Shown here piece by piece: positions 53,271 through 61,582 of a DNA stretch of 64,000 nt. This DNA comes from Phycisphaerales bacterium (lineage in GTDB: Bacteria; Planctomycetota; Phycisphaerae; Phycisphaerales; UBA1924). The notes under the pieces were generated by a model that saw nothing but the letters and a program-made list of their open reading frames with translations, did no database searches and was not told the origin of the DNA. Every line of letters starts with the position of its first letter. Within the stretch, counting starts at the first letter, position 1. The stretch covers positions 1,100,268 through 1,164,267 of the forward strand of contig JAVJVK010000004.1 of the NCBI GenBank assembly GCA_040221175.1, given 5' to 3'. The position numbers and the translations under genes are program-made.

Positions 53271-55751
53271 TCAATCGGCCAGTTCGCTGCCCGGGCGCAC
53301 GCGTCGTGCCCGCCACACCATCCGCAGCAGTTCCAGCGGCCCGACCGGCTCGTGGCCCATGGATCGACGCATCATGCCCAGGCGATACGCGTGGGCCCAC
53401 TGCTGGCTCATCACCTCGATGGCCCACCACCACGTTCGCGTAGGGTCGTACACGTTGGTCGCCTCGGCCGATGAACCGTTCAGCTCGATCACGCTGAACC
53501 CTCGGCCGGCCTTCAACTCCTGCTCGTCGGCATAGCGGATGTCGAACCGTCCGATGTCCAGGCCACCGGGCGACCCGTCGGCATTCGGGAACCGCCGGCA
53601 GATGCCATCAATCACGTCGGTCAGCTCGTCGGTGATCAGGTCGCCGCCGTCCTCGAACCGGCAGCCCTGCACGTGGTTGCCGGCCATGCCCATCTTCACC
53701 CGCTCGCCCGCCGGGGGCACGCGGTCAATAGCGCGCCCGAACCGCGCAACGAACACCGGCTCCTGCACGCGGAAGCGATCGTCTGCCAGAACGAGCTGGC
53801 GCAGGGTGCGCCTGCCATCGCCCTCGATGACCGGAAACACCTTGCGCGTCACCGCGAAGATCTCGCCCTCGTGGCCCCGCTCGTCGACTTCACCCGGCTT
53901 GTGCAGCCGAACCCAGAACAAGCCGACCTCGTGCGGCGAGGGATCGAACTTCTGCAGCACCAGGTCTGCCGGCACGCGAGCCACCTGCTCGCGCACGTCC
54001 TCGATGCCGTGGCACACCCGCACCGCCCGGCCGCGTTCGCCGCGATCGGGCTTGAGCACGACCGGGTAACCACCCAACTCGGGCCGCGTCTGGAGCAACC
54101 GTTCCACGCGCCGCACGCGACGCTGCGGATCGCTGTGCATGCGCACGAGCACGGTCGGCAGCAACGGCGCACCCGCGTGCTCCAGGGCCGCGGCGATCGT
54201 GCTCTTGCGCTCGCCCACGAACCCGCCCGCACCGGCGATGCCCGGGTTGGTGGCCGTAAATACGACCGGATGCCTGGCCCGCAGCGTCTGCGTTACGAAC
54301 GTCGGGGTGAGCAGGATGTAACTGATCCAGCTGGGCCAGAACTCGTGGCTGATCCATCGCCACACCTGCGCCCGGATGCGCTGGCGGCCCATCCTGGTCC
54401 ACACGCGCGGCAGCACCCACGTCAGCGGCGCCGCCAGCAGCAGCACGACCACGAGCGCCGCCACGCCCCACTGCTCCACCGCCCACCACCCGCCGAATCG
54501 CACCAGCAACCATGCGGGCAGCAGGGCCAGGATCCCGATAAGCAGGCACAGCACGCGTCGCCAAAGCCCGGGCCCGCGGATCGCCACGGCCACCGCCAGC
54601 CCGATGCTCGCGACGCCATAGTCGATGTACATACCCGCCACCAGTGCCGCGGTAACCACCAGCCCCATACGCCACCACGCCAGTGCCAGCAGCATGACGA
54701 CCAGCGCCTCCAGCGTCCAATGCCGAGATCGCAGCCACGTTGCCGCCTGATCCAGCGACCGCGTCAGCGGGCCATGCTCGGGCCCCATCGCCACGTCCAC
54801 CGTCGATCGAACGGGCCGGGCCCCCGGGTCCTCGTGCCGACGTACGAACGCCGCGATGTGCGCCGCCAGCGGCTCGGGCTGGGTGAAGGGCATGATGTGC
54901 CCGCCGTCCAGCCGTACGAGCGTCGATCGCTCGGCAAGCTCGTGGTGCACCTCGGCCGCCCATGGCGCTACCAGGAAGTCCTTCTGGGCCTGCAGGATGA
55001 GTAGCGGCTCGTCGAGCGTGCGCAGCGTATCGGCCAGCGGCCGCTGGTCGGTCTCCATGAAGTTCGCGATGAACGAGTACCAAAAGCTCCGCGGCCCCAG
55101 CATCCCGAAGTGCGGAACCAGCTCCACCGCCGCGAACACGCCTACGTATCCCAACGCGTACTTGGCCTTCTCGAACAGGTAGTCGCCCGATCCCTCGGTC
55201 TGCTGAGCGCCCGTGGCCATCATCATGGTGATCGACGCGATCTCCACCTGCCACGCCTCGGGCAGATCGGTCATGTTCAGCACGACCGCCCCGCCGTTGC
55301 TCCAGCCCAGGACGTGCACGCGATGCGGCGCCTCGCCCTGCTCTTGCAGGTGCTGGATCAACTCGCTGCACACGAATGCCATCCAACGGGCCGACGCATC
55401 GGACTGCGTCTGCGAGGCTCCGAATCCGGGCAGATCGACCGCGACCGAGTCGATGCCACGCCGGGCTAAGGCCGGAGCGAGTTGATCGAAGTTCGTCGCA
55501 TCGCCCGGCGAGCCGTGGATAAGGAGAACAAAAGGCGCATCGGGCTGGCCCGACGCGTATGCGGTGTACGCAACGTCGCGGCTGGCAATGTTGACCACGC
55601 CCGTTGGCTGCGGCGGGGGCATCACCATGAGCCCGCGCGGCCAGATCGCGTACACCACGTGAGAGGCCACCAGCAGCGACAGGTACACCCCCAGCACCCA
55701 CCGCCAACGCACGCGCCGCTCGGGCCGGGTCCAGTGCTCGACGCCCCGCAC
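53271..55751 (-). CDS. Fusion: alpha/beta hydrolase, membrane segment and ATP-grasp domain
   Basis: 826 residues from GTG 55751, five bases after the rlmN stop. A first helix (WVLGVYLSLLVASHVVYAIW) leads to an alpha/beta hydrolase: oxyanion HGSPGDATNFD, nucleophile elbow GWSNGG, and His in GGHIMPF. Residues ~330-470 contain about four membrane helices (LEALVVMLLALAWWRMGLVV, VALLVVVLLLAAPLTW-like). The C-terminal ~330 residues are an ATP-grasp domain (FVGERKSTIAAALEHAG, YPVVLKPDRGERG, VIELNGSSAEATNVYD). The combination is unusual: an esterase/peptidase-like part and an acyl-phosphate ligase on one membrane protein. Substrate unknown. Confidence 0.75.
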   Translation of the reverse strand: MRGVEHWTRPERRVRWRWVLGVYLSLLVASHVVYAIWPRGLMVMPPPQPTGVVNIASRDVAYTAYASGQPDAPFVLLIHGSPGDATNFDQLAPALARRGIDSVAVDLPGFGASQTQSDASARWMAFVCSELIQHLQEQGEAPHRVHVLGWSNGGAVVLNMTDLPEAWQVEIASITMMMATGAQQTEGSGDYLFEKAKYALGYVGVFAAVELVPHFGMLGPRSFWYSFIANFMETDQRPLADTLRTLDEPLLILQAQKDFLVAPWAAEVHHELAERSTLVRLDGGHIMPFTQPEPLAAHIAAFVRRHEDPGARPVRSTVDVAMGPEHGPLTRSLDQAATWLRSRHWTLEALVVMLLALAWWRMGLVVTAALVAGMYIDYGVASIGLAVAVAIRGPGLWRRVLCLLIGILALLPAWLLVRFGGWWAVEQWGVAALVVVLLLAAPLTWVLPRVWTRMGRQRIRAQVWRWISHEFWPSWISYILLTPTFVTQTLRARHPVVFTATNPGIAGAGGFVGERKSTIAAALEHAGAPLLPTVLVRMHSDPQRRVRRVERLLQTRPELGGYPVVLKPDRGERGRAVRVCHGIEDVREQVARVPADLVLQKFDPSPHEVGLFWVRLHKPGEVDERGHEGEIFAVTRKVFPVIEGDGRRTLRQLVLADDRFRVQEPVFVARFGRAIDRVPPAGERVKMGMAGNHVQGCRFEDGGDLITDELTDVIDGICRRFPNADGSPGGLDIGRFDIRYADEQELKAGRGFSVIELNGSSAEATNVYDPTRTWWWAIEVMSQQWAHAYRLGMMRRSMGHEPVGPLELLRMVWRARRVRPGSELAD

Positions 55752-55756
55752 CGCCG

Positions 55757-56884
55757 TCAGCTTTCGCCGCCGATGGTGATCGGCGTGAGTGGCCCGACCA
55801 CCTTGCGCCGCCGGATGCCCGGGTTGCCCAATTGACCGCACGCGGCCATGGTGCTGCGCCCCTTCGTGCGGCGCCGCTTCACGAACACGCCGTGCGAACT
55901 CAGGCGATGCACGAATGCCTCGACGTCTTCCTCGTGCGGCTCGGGCCACGGGCTGTCACGCCGGGGGTTGTAGGGAATCACGTTGACCATGCAACGCAGC
56001 GGCTTGACCCACTCGGCCAGTTCGTCGGCGTGCTCCATCGCGTCATTCAACCCCGGAATCAGCACGTATGCGATCAGGTATGGCTTGCCCGTGCCGTTGG
56101 GAAAGTCCAGCAGCGCATCACGCAACTGCCCCATCGGCATCGCTCGGTTGATCGGCATGATCTGGTTGCGGATGGCGTCGTTGGGCGCATTGAGGCTGAT
56201 CGACACCCCAAGACGATGCCACCCCGGCTGCCGCACCGCCTCGCGCAGTCGCGCCAGACCGTCAAGCCGCCCCACCGTCGAGACGGTCACCTTGCTCATC
56301 GCAAGCCCACAACCGGCCTGATCGGTGAGCACCGCGATGGCCTGAAGCACCGAATCGGTGTTGTCCAGCGGCTCGCCCATGCCCATGAATACGAGATTGC
56401 TCGGCTCGGCCCCGAGCTGGTGCCGGGCGGCGTGCCACTGGCCGACGATCTGGGCGGGCGTGAGCGAGGCCATGAGCCCCATCTGCGCCGTCTCGCAGAA
56501 GCCACAGCCCATGGCGCATCCGACCTGGCTGCTGACGCACAGCGAGTGCGCCAGCCGGCCCTTGCGCCCGATCATGGGAATCACGACCGACTCGGCCTCC
56601 AGCTTCACGCCCTGCCGCTCGATGTCCAGTTCTTGGACGAACTTGGTGATGACCCCCTCGGGGGTGTCTTCCCGCTCGCTGCGAACTAGCCGACCGACAT
56701 GCGGCACGCCCACCTGCTCGAACACAGGGTCGTCAGTCCGGCCTTCTCGCAGGAAGGCCTTGTACGCCCGAAGGGCCCATAACCCCCGCCCCTTCACCCG
56801 CGGGCCAACGGCCTCCACCCACTGGCGGCTGGTCAGGCCCAGGGGACTGGGCGTGTCGGTCGTCTGTTCGGCCTGGCTGTGCAT
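55757..56884 (-). CDS. rlmN: RlmN-type 23S rRNA (adenine-C2) methyltransferase
   Basis: 375 residues. Radical-SAM cluster Cys are in CAMGCGFC. FMGMGEPLDN, KVTVSTVGRLDGLA and LGVSISLNAPNDAIRNQIMP are RlmN/Cfr blocks, and the C-terminal methyl-carrying Cys is in TMAACGQLG. RlmN methylates C2 of A2503 in 23S rRNA and can also act on tRNA. Cfr is the alternative, but the setting and motifs favour RlmN. The weak upstream ribosome site leaves the exact start (56884) open. Its stop is 5 bp before the GTG of the hydrolase fusion, so they are probably coupled. Confidence 0.87.
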   Translation of the reverse strand: MHSQAEQTTDTPSPLGLTSRQWVEAVGPRVKGRGLWALRAYKAFLREGRTDDPVFEQVGVPHVGRLVRSEREDTPEGVITKFVQELDIERQGVKLEAESVVIPMIGRKGRLAHSLCVSSQVGCAMGCGFCETAQMGLMASLTPAQIVGQWHAARHQLGAEPSNLVFMGMGEPLDNTDSVLQAIAVLTDQAGCGLAMSKVTVSTVGRLDGLARLREAVRQPGWHRLGVSISLNAPNDAIRNQIMPINRAMPMGQLRDALLDFPNGTGKPYLIAYVLIPGLNDAMEHADELAEWVKPLRCMVNVIPYNPRRDSPWPEPHEEDVEAFVHRLSSHGVFVKRRRTKGRSTMAACGQLGNPGIRRRKVVGPLTPITIGGES

Positions 56885-57051
56885 TGCACCGATCGTACCG
56901 GCCGCCCGGAGGGGTCGGCCAGCGGAATTGTGAGGATCTGGCTTTCGACGCCACGCCGCGTGAAGTCGCGTCCCGATCAGGCCGAAGTCTGGAAGACGTG
57001 CATCGCCGGGCGCAGGGGCCAGGCAATGGGCACACCAACGCGGAGGCGCCG

Positions 57052-57894
57052 ATGCCCCATCGCTCACGCCCGGCCATGGCCGGGTTCACGCTCATCGAGT
57101 TACTGGTCGTCATCGGCATCATCGCCGTGATTGCCGCCATCACGGTCCCCGCGGTCGCCAGCGCCCGCCAGACCGCACGCAGCACCATCACGCTGCAGCG
57201 ACTGGGCCAGCTCTCGACGGTCGCCAACCTCTACGGCAGCGACCACAAGGACCGCATCTGGACCGCTCAGAACTGGCTCAAGACCGTCGAGGGCGACACT
57301 GCCCTTCCCGGCGTGCTGATCGAGGGCGGCTACCTGACCGACGACGAGATCCTCGAGTGCGCCGTCAATGGACGCCGGCTGCCCTACAAGGACTCCAGCG
57401 GGCGCACGCCCACCCCGCCACCGGGCCTCTACGCACACGCCGAGGTCGATAGCGACTTCGCCTTCGTGCACCAGGTCGAGGGCGCTCGTCTCGGGCTGCA
57501 CACCCAGTTTGCCTATTACCGCGACCCGGCCCAGCGCGGCTGGAGCGGTGGCGTCTGGCTCGAAGATCAGAACGCGCTGGAGAATCTCCCGGGCGTTCCC
57601 GTCTTCGTGGAAGAGAATCCCGCCTTCTATCACGCCAACGACGAGATGCTCACCTTCAAGGGCTTTGACCAGCTCGACCGGCGCCACGATGGTGGCGGCA
57701 CGGGCAAGAGCCTCATGGCCTTCCTCGACGGACACGCGGCCGGCATGGCTCCGCCCGCCGACGACGCGCCCGAGGGCCTGGAGGTCAGCGATCTGACAGC
57801 CGCACACTTCTACCTGAGCGCCCGCGGCGGACGCTGGCGGGCCATGACCCTCAGCAGCGAGTACCGCTACGGCTGGGTCAACGACCCGCGCTGA
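57052..57894 (+). CDS. Type IV pilin-like/pseudopilin protein (prepilin with class III signal)
   Basis: 280 residues, start after CGGAGG. The prepilin signal is MPHRSRPAMAG^FTLIELLVV followed by a 20-residue hydrophobic helix; cleavage after Gly11 leaves Phe1 and Glu5. The C-terminal part holds MAFLDGHAAGM, the DG-His element of the planctomycete H-x9-DG prepilin family, although the spacing to the preceding His is longer here (13). No other pilus genes are nearby. It should be processed by a PilD-type peptidase and assembled in a type IV pilus or type II-like pseudopilus. Confidence 0.85.
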   Translation: MPHRSRPAMAGFTLIELLVVIGIIAVIAAITVPAVASARQTARSTITLQRLGQLSTVANLYGSDHKDRIWTAQNWLKTVEGDTALPGVLIEGGYLTDDEILECAVNGRRLPYKDSSGRTPTPPPGLYAHAEVDSDFAFVHQVEGARLGLHTQFAYYRDPAQRGWSGGVWLEDQNALENLPGVPVFVEENPAFYHANDEMLTFKGFDQLDRRHDGGGTGKSLMAFLDGHAAGMAPPADDAPEGLEVSDLTAAHFYLSARGGRWRAMTLSSEYRYGWVNDPR

Positions 57895-57918
57895 ACCAGC
57901 GCCACGGACCGCGTGGCA

Positions 57919-58386
57919 TCACGCCCCGTGGTGCCACGCTCGGAACATCCACACCTTCTTCTGGATCTCATCGCCGATTCCATCCAGGAGATTGACCGTC
58001 GTGCGATCGCCGGCCGTCTCGGCATCGTCGATGACCTCGCGGACTTCCTTGTGGATCGCCAGCATGTCCGCCACGAGGTTCTCGACCATGCGCTTGTCGT
58101 CGGGCGTGCCTTCCTCCTCGGCGATGCGCGTGTGCTCGAGGCACCGCGCCAGCGTCGGGAGCGGCGAGGCTTCCTTCGCACGCACACGCTCGGCCAGCTC
58201 GTCCAAGTACGTGGTCCAGGCGTTGTACATCTCCTCGAACTGCGCATGCAGCTCAAAGAACTGCCGCCCACGCACGTTCCAGTGGTAGTTCTGGATCTTG
58301 TAGCGGAACACCGCTGCATCGGCCAGCAACCCGTTGAGGCCGCTGATGATCTTGGCGTCGATCTCGGCGTTCATGGCTTCGCTCAT
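57919..58386 (-). CDS. dps: Dps-family ferritin-like protein
   Basis: 155 residues from ATG 58386 after GGAGGA. The four-helix bundle carries the inter-subunit ferroxidase ligands in NYHWNVRGRQFFELHAQFEE and DELAERVRAKEASPL. Dps dodecamers store iron with H2O2 and protect DNA; some lack DNA binding. The N-terminus is short and not Lys-rich, so DNA binding is doubtful. It is divergent from the beta-lactamase-fold gene with a 119-bp gap that includes the AT-rich TATTATTTTA. Confidence 0.9.
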   Translation of the reverse strand: MSEAMNAEIDAKIISGLNGLLADAAVFRYKIQNYHWNVRGRQFFELHAQFEEMYNAWTTYLDELAERVRAKEASPLPTLARCLEHTRIAEEEGTPDDKRMVENLVADMLAIHKEVREVIDDAETAGDRTTVNLLDGIGDEIQKKVWMFRAWHHGA

Positions 58387-58505
58387 GCGAATCCTCCCGT
58401 TCTCGGTCCTGCGGCCATGCCATGCAAGTGAAATAGCCCGCTGGGGACCGCGTTCTCCGCGTATTATTTTAGCCGGTGCACGACCCGCACCACCGGGGGT
58501 TCCAC

Positions 58506-59702
58506 ATGCACAAGCCGCTCTCGCTCGCCGCCATCGCCATCGCCACGCCCGCGTGCTGGGCACAGTGCGACTACGCCCGGGCCGACACGCTCGCGGCCGC
58601 CATCGTCGACGACAATCCGCTGATCTCGGGCGCCAGCATGCGTTTCGAAGACCCGCTGCTGCCCGGCCCGAGCCTGGAGCGTTTCTACGGCGACTACGAC
58701 CGCGGCACCGTCGTGCCCATCGCCAGCGCCACCAAGCTGCTCTCGGCGATCGTCGTCATGAGTTGCGTGGAACGCGACGGCCTCGACCTGGACGCCCCCG
58801 TTTCGACGTATCTACCCGAGTTCGTCGGCACCAAGGGCACGATGACCGTCCGCCAGATGTTCAGCCACACCTCGGGCCTGCCTAGCAACAGCGTGTTCGC
58901 GTTCGATCCTTCGCTCACCCTCGCCCAGGCGGTCACGCGCATCGCGCTGTTCACACCGCTCGAAGCATCGCCGGGCACGGACTTCTGCTACGGCCAGGTC
59001 GGCATGCACGTGGCGGGCCGCGTGTGCGAAGTCGTGAGCGGAACCGACTGGGACACGCTCTTTGACGAACGCGTCGCCTCGCCTCTGGGCCTGACTTCGA
59101 CCAACTACGACGGGCTCTACGAGACCGACAACCCGCTCATCGCCGGTGGCGCCGAGAGCAGCCTGGGCGACTACGCACGCGTGATCCGCATGCTGGTCGA
59201 CGGCGGCGTCTACCGCGGCACGCGCATCATCGAACAGTCCTCCATCGATGCCATGACGACCGACCTCACCGCCGGACTGCCCATCCGATGCACGCCCGAC
59301 CCCGGCGGCTTCCGCAACTACGGCCTGGGCGTCTGGGTGCAGACGCGGGCCGACGCCTCCCGGAGGATCGAGAGCCCGGGCGCCTTCGCGTATACGCCCT
59401 GGCTCGAACTCGATCAATCCGGCACACCCCTGCTCGGCGGCGTCTTCATGATCGAAGACGCATTCTCCTCGCTGAGCGATCCCATCGACGAGTTGCAGGA
59501 CGCAGCCCTCGACGCCAGGCTCGCATGCACGCCGTGCCCGGCAGACCTGGACAACGACGGCACGCTCACGCTCTTCGACTTCCTGGCATTCCAATCGGCT
59601 TGGGCCGCGGGCGAGCCGGCCGGAGACTTCGATCGCAGCGGCATGCTCGACCTGTTCGATTTCCTCGCGTTCTCGAACGCCTTCGACGACGGCTGCCCCT
59701 AG
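58506..59702 (+). CDS. Secreted beta-lactamase/serine hydrolase-fold protein with dockerin-like module
   Basis: 398 residues, signal peptide AAIAIATPACWAQ. The class-C/PBP-like catalytic motif SxxK is present (Ser74-Ala-Thr-Lys77 in IASATKLLSAIV). The second motif, normally YxN, reads CYGQVG (Tyr-Gly-Gln). HTSGLPSNSV and GGAESSLGDYARVIRML match the family. It may be an esterase or D-amino acid peptidase, not necessarily a beta-lactamase. The C-terminus has ADLDNDGTLTLFDFLAFQSA and GDFDRSGMLDLFDFLAF loops, ending FDDGCP, so a Pro follows the terminal Cys. It overlaps the convergent glycosylase stop by 4 bp. Confidence 0.8.
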   Translation: MHKPLSLAAIAIATPACWAQCDYARADTLAAAIVDDNPLISGASMRFEDPLLPGPSLERFYGDYDRGTVVPIASATKLLSAIVVMSCVERDGLDLDAPVSTYLPEFVGTKGTMTVRQMFSHTSGLPSNSVFAFDPSLTLAQAVTRIALFTPLEASPGTDFCYGQVGMHVAGRVCEVVSGTDWDTLFDERVASPLGLTSTNYDGLYETDNPLIAGGAESSLGDYARVIRMLVDGGVYRGTRIIEQSSIDAMTTDLTAGLPIRCTPDPGGFRNYGLGVWVQTRADASRRIESPGAFAYTPWLELDQSGTPLLGGVFMIEDAFSSLSDPIDELQDAALDARLACTPCPADLDNDGTLTLFDFLAFQSAWAAGEPAGDFDRSGMLDLFDFLAFSNAFDDGCP

Positions 59703-60736
59703 CCGTTGTTCGACGACCGCCGACGCGTGCGCGGGCCATGGCCGCCAGCCGCGAGCTGCGCGGCGGTAAAGCTCCGCCCCGTGGTGCGCTTGTCCCATGT
59801 GTGCGCGGGTCCCTTGAATGACTCGTAGCTCATCCACAGGTCGAGCCAGTAGCTGCGAAACGCGTTGCCGTCCAGGCCCACGCCAAATCGCTCATAGTGC
59901 TCGTTCACGAGCCTCAGGACGCGGCGATCATCACCCTCGAACCCGAGCACGTTGCGGCCGTGGCGAACGCTCTCGGTATCCAGCGGCAGGAACCCGTAGC
60001 GGCCCAGCAACTGCATGATGTTGTGGGCCGCGTAAGGACCGACGCCCGGAAGATCAAGCAGGAAGCGCCGCACCTCATCATCGGGCGTGTTGGGATCTTC
60101 CAGCCACGCCTGCGGCACCTCGCCCCGGTTGAAGAGCCGGGCAAGGTCGACGATGCGCTGGTCGCGGTAGCCCACCCCGCACCTCGAACGAAGCCAGGAA
60201 GGCGACTTGCGCGCCAACTGATCGGCCGTGGGGAATGCATGCACGCCGCTGGGCGCGGCCTTGCCCACCCGAGCGCACAGGGCGGCGTTCATGTCGATGG
60301 TGCCCGTCCACCGCACGTTGCAACTGGTCACCGTCTTGATCACGTCTTCGAACAGCGAGCCCGAACGCATCAGCCGACCCCGGCCGCTGAAGCGCCAGCG
60401 ATCGTCGATGGCGTGAAACGCGGCGATGTCGTCGGCCGACTCGTCCAGCCGCAGCATCCGCGTGATCATTGCACGGGCCTGGGCACACTCGCTCCGCGAA
60501 AGGGAACGGTCGGCCGTGGCGGTCAGCGGCATGCCCACGCGCTGTTGCCGAAGCACGAACCTTGCGGGCCCATGCTCGAGCATGTACGCCGCCGAGTAAG
60601 TCGAACTCGCAGGGACCCACTCGTACGGATCGAGCAGAAAGTAGCCGTACGAGCACGCGTCGCGCGGTAGATCGAAGTCGGCAGGCACCGCCAGGCGGAG
60701 CCGGGTCACGCGCGATGATGGCTGCGAGACCGGCAC
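59699..60736 (-). CDS. HhH-GPD family DNA glycosylase (OGG1/AlkA-like)
   Basis: 345 residues from GTG 60736, three bases after the GATase1 stop. The helix-hairpin-helix is LLDLPGVGPYAAHNIMQLLG, followed by GFLPLDTESVRHGR with the catalytic Asp. SGRGRLMRSGSLFEDVIKTV and TSCNVRWTGTIDMNA are the second conserved region. The Lys of bifunctional OGG1 is not clearly present, so a monofunctional AlkA-like base-excision enzyme is likely. It removes damaged bases; the exact base is unknown. Confidence 0.85.
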   Translation of the reverse strand: MPVSQPSSRVTRLRLAVPADFDLPRDACSYGYFLLDPYEWVPASSTYSAAYMLEHGPARFVLRQQRVGMPLTATADRSLSRSECAQARAMITRMLRLDESADDIAAFHAIDDRWRFSGRGRLMRSGSLFEDVIKTVTSCNVRWTGTIDMNAALCARVGKAAPSGVHAFPTADQLARKSPSWLRSRCGVGYRDQRIVDLARLFNRGEVPQAWLEDPNTPDDEVRRFLLDLPGVGPYAAHNIMQLLGRYGFLPLDTESVRHGRNVLGFEGDDRRVLRLVNEHYERFGVGLDGNAFRSYWLDLWMSYESFKGPAHTWDKRTTGRSFTAAQLAAGGHGPRTRRRSSNNG

Positions 60737-60739
60737 CGG

Positions 60740-61468
60740 CTAGACCGCCAGCAATCGATCGAACGGCACCGCGAAGGATGCAATATTCACGCACAGACGG
60801 TCGGCGGCGCGCGAGAACATCGGGTAGTGCTCGTCGAGCCGAGACTCGAGCTCGTCCAGCGTCATGGGCAAATCGCCCTTGATCTTCTTGAGCACCGACA
60901 CGTGCCGCGTGATGCCAGGGCGGTCGAACTCGAAGTGGTACTGGAATCCGTACGTACGGATGCCGGCCTTGAAGCACTCCACGGGCGTGGTGCCGCTCTT
61001 GGCGAGCACCGTGGCGCCGGGGGGCGCCTGGGCCACGTGGTGCTCGTGGCTCTGGAACATCGCCACCTTCCAGGGCACGCCGGCCAGCATCGTCTCGGTC
61101 TGCCCGGCCACGGTCAGTTCCACGGGCTCGAAGCCAAGGGACATCTGCGGCAGCTTCTCGACCTCGCCTCCCAGCGCTCGCGCGATGAGTTGGTGGCCCA
61201 TGCACAGCCCGATGACGGGCATCTGCGCCTCGTGGGCGGTCCGGATCAGGTCCAGCGTGCGCAGGATCCACGGCTCGTCGCTCAATGGCGAGCCCGGGCT
61301 TCCCAGCACGATGAGGCCCTGGGCGTTGTCCATATCGCCGGGCACCGCGGCCTCGCCATCGCGGTCGATGCGGCGGTAATCGAGCTTGAAGCCGTGGTCG
61401 CGCAGGGTGACCCCCAGGCGACCGGGGCCGAGGTGCTGTCCATCCTGAAGAACGATGATCGTGGCCAT
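60740..61468 (-). CDS. Class I glutamine amidotransferase-like protein
   Basis: 242 residues. The nucleophile Cys is in VIGLCMGHQLIAR and the His/Glu pair in YGFQYHFEF. The start MATIIVLQDGQHLGPGRLG and GLIVLGSPGSPLSDEPWIL resemble the stand-alone GuaA-like GATase1 proteins (YfeJ type), which are not true GMP synthases because the synthetase domain is absent. The partner enzyme, if any, is not in the window. It is the upstream neighbour of the glycosylase gene (3-bp gap), so likely co-transcribed. Confidence 0.85.
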   Translation of the reverse strand: MATIIVLQDGQHLGPGRLGVTLRDHGFKLDYRRIDRDGEAAVPGDMDNAQGLIVLGSPGSPLSDEPWILRTLDLIRTAHEAQMPVIGLCMGHQLIARALGGEVEKLPQMSLGFEPVELTVAGQTETMLAGVPWKVAMFQSHEHHVAQAPPGATVLAKSGTTPVECFKAGIRTYGFQYHFEFDRPGITRHVSVLKKIKGDLPMTLDELESRLDEHYPMFSRAADRLCVNIASFAVPFDRLLAV

Positions 61469-61582
61469 GGGAGCCGATGTTAGCGTGTGGGGGCCGTGTC
61501 CGCCCGGATCCATCCCCGGGCTCTAACCTGTGATGGGCCCAGCCCCAAGGCTCGACGCCCGACCCCGGCCCAGGAGAACGAC

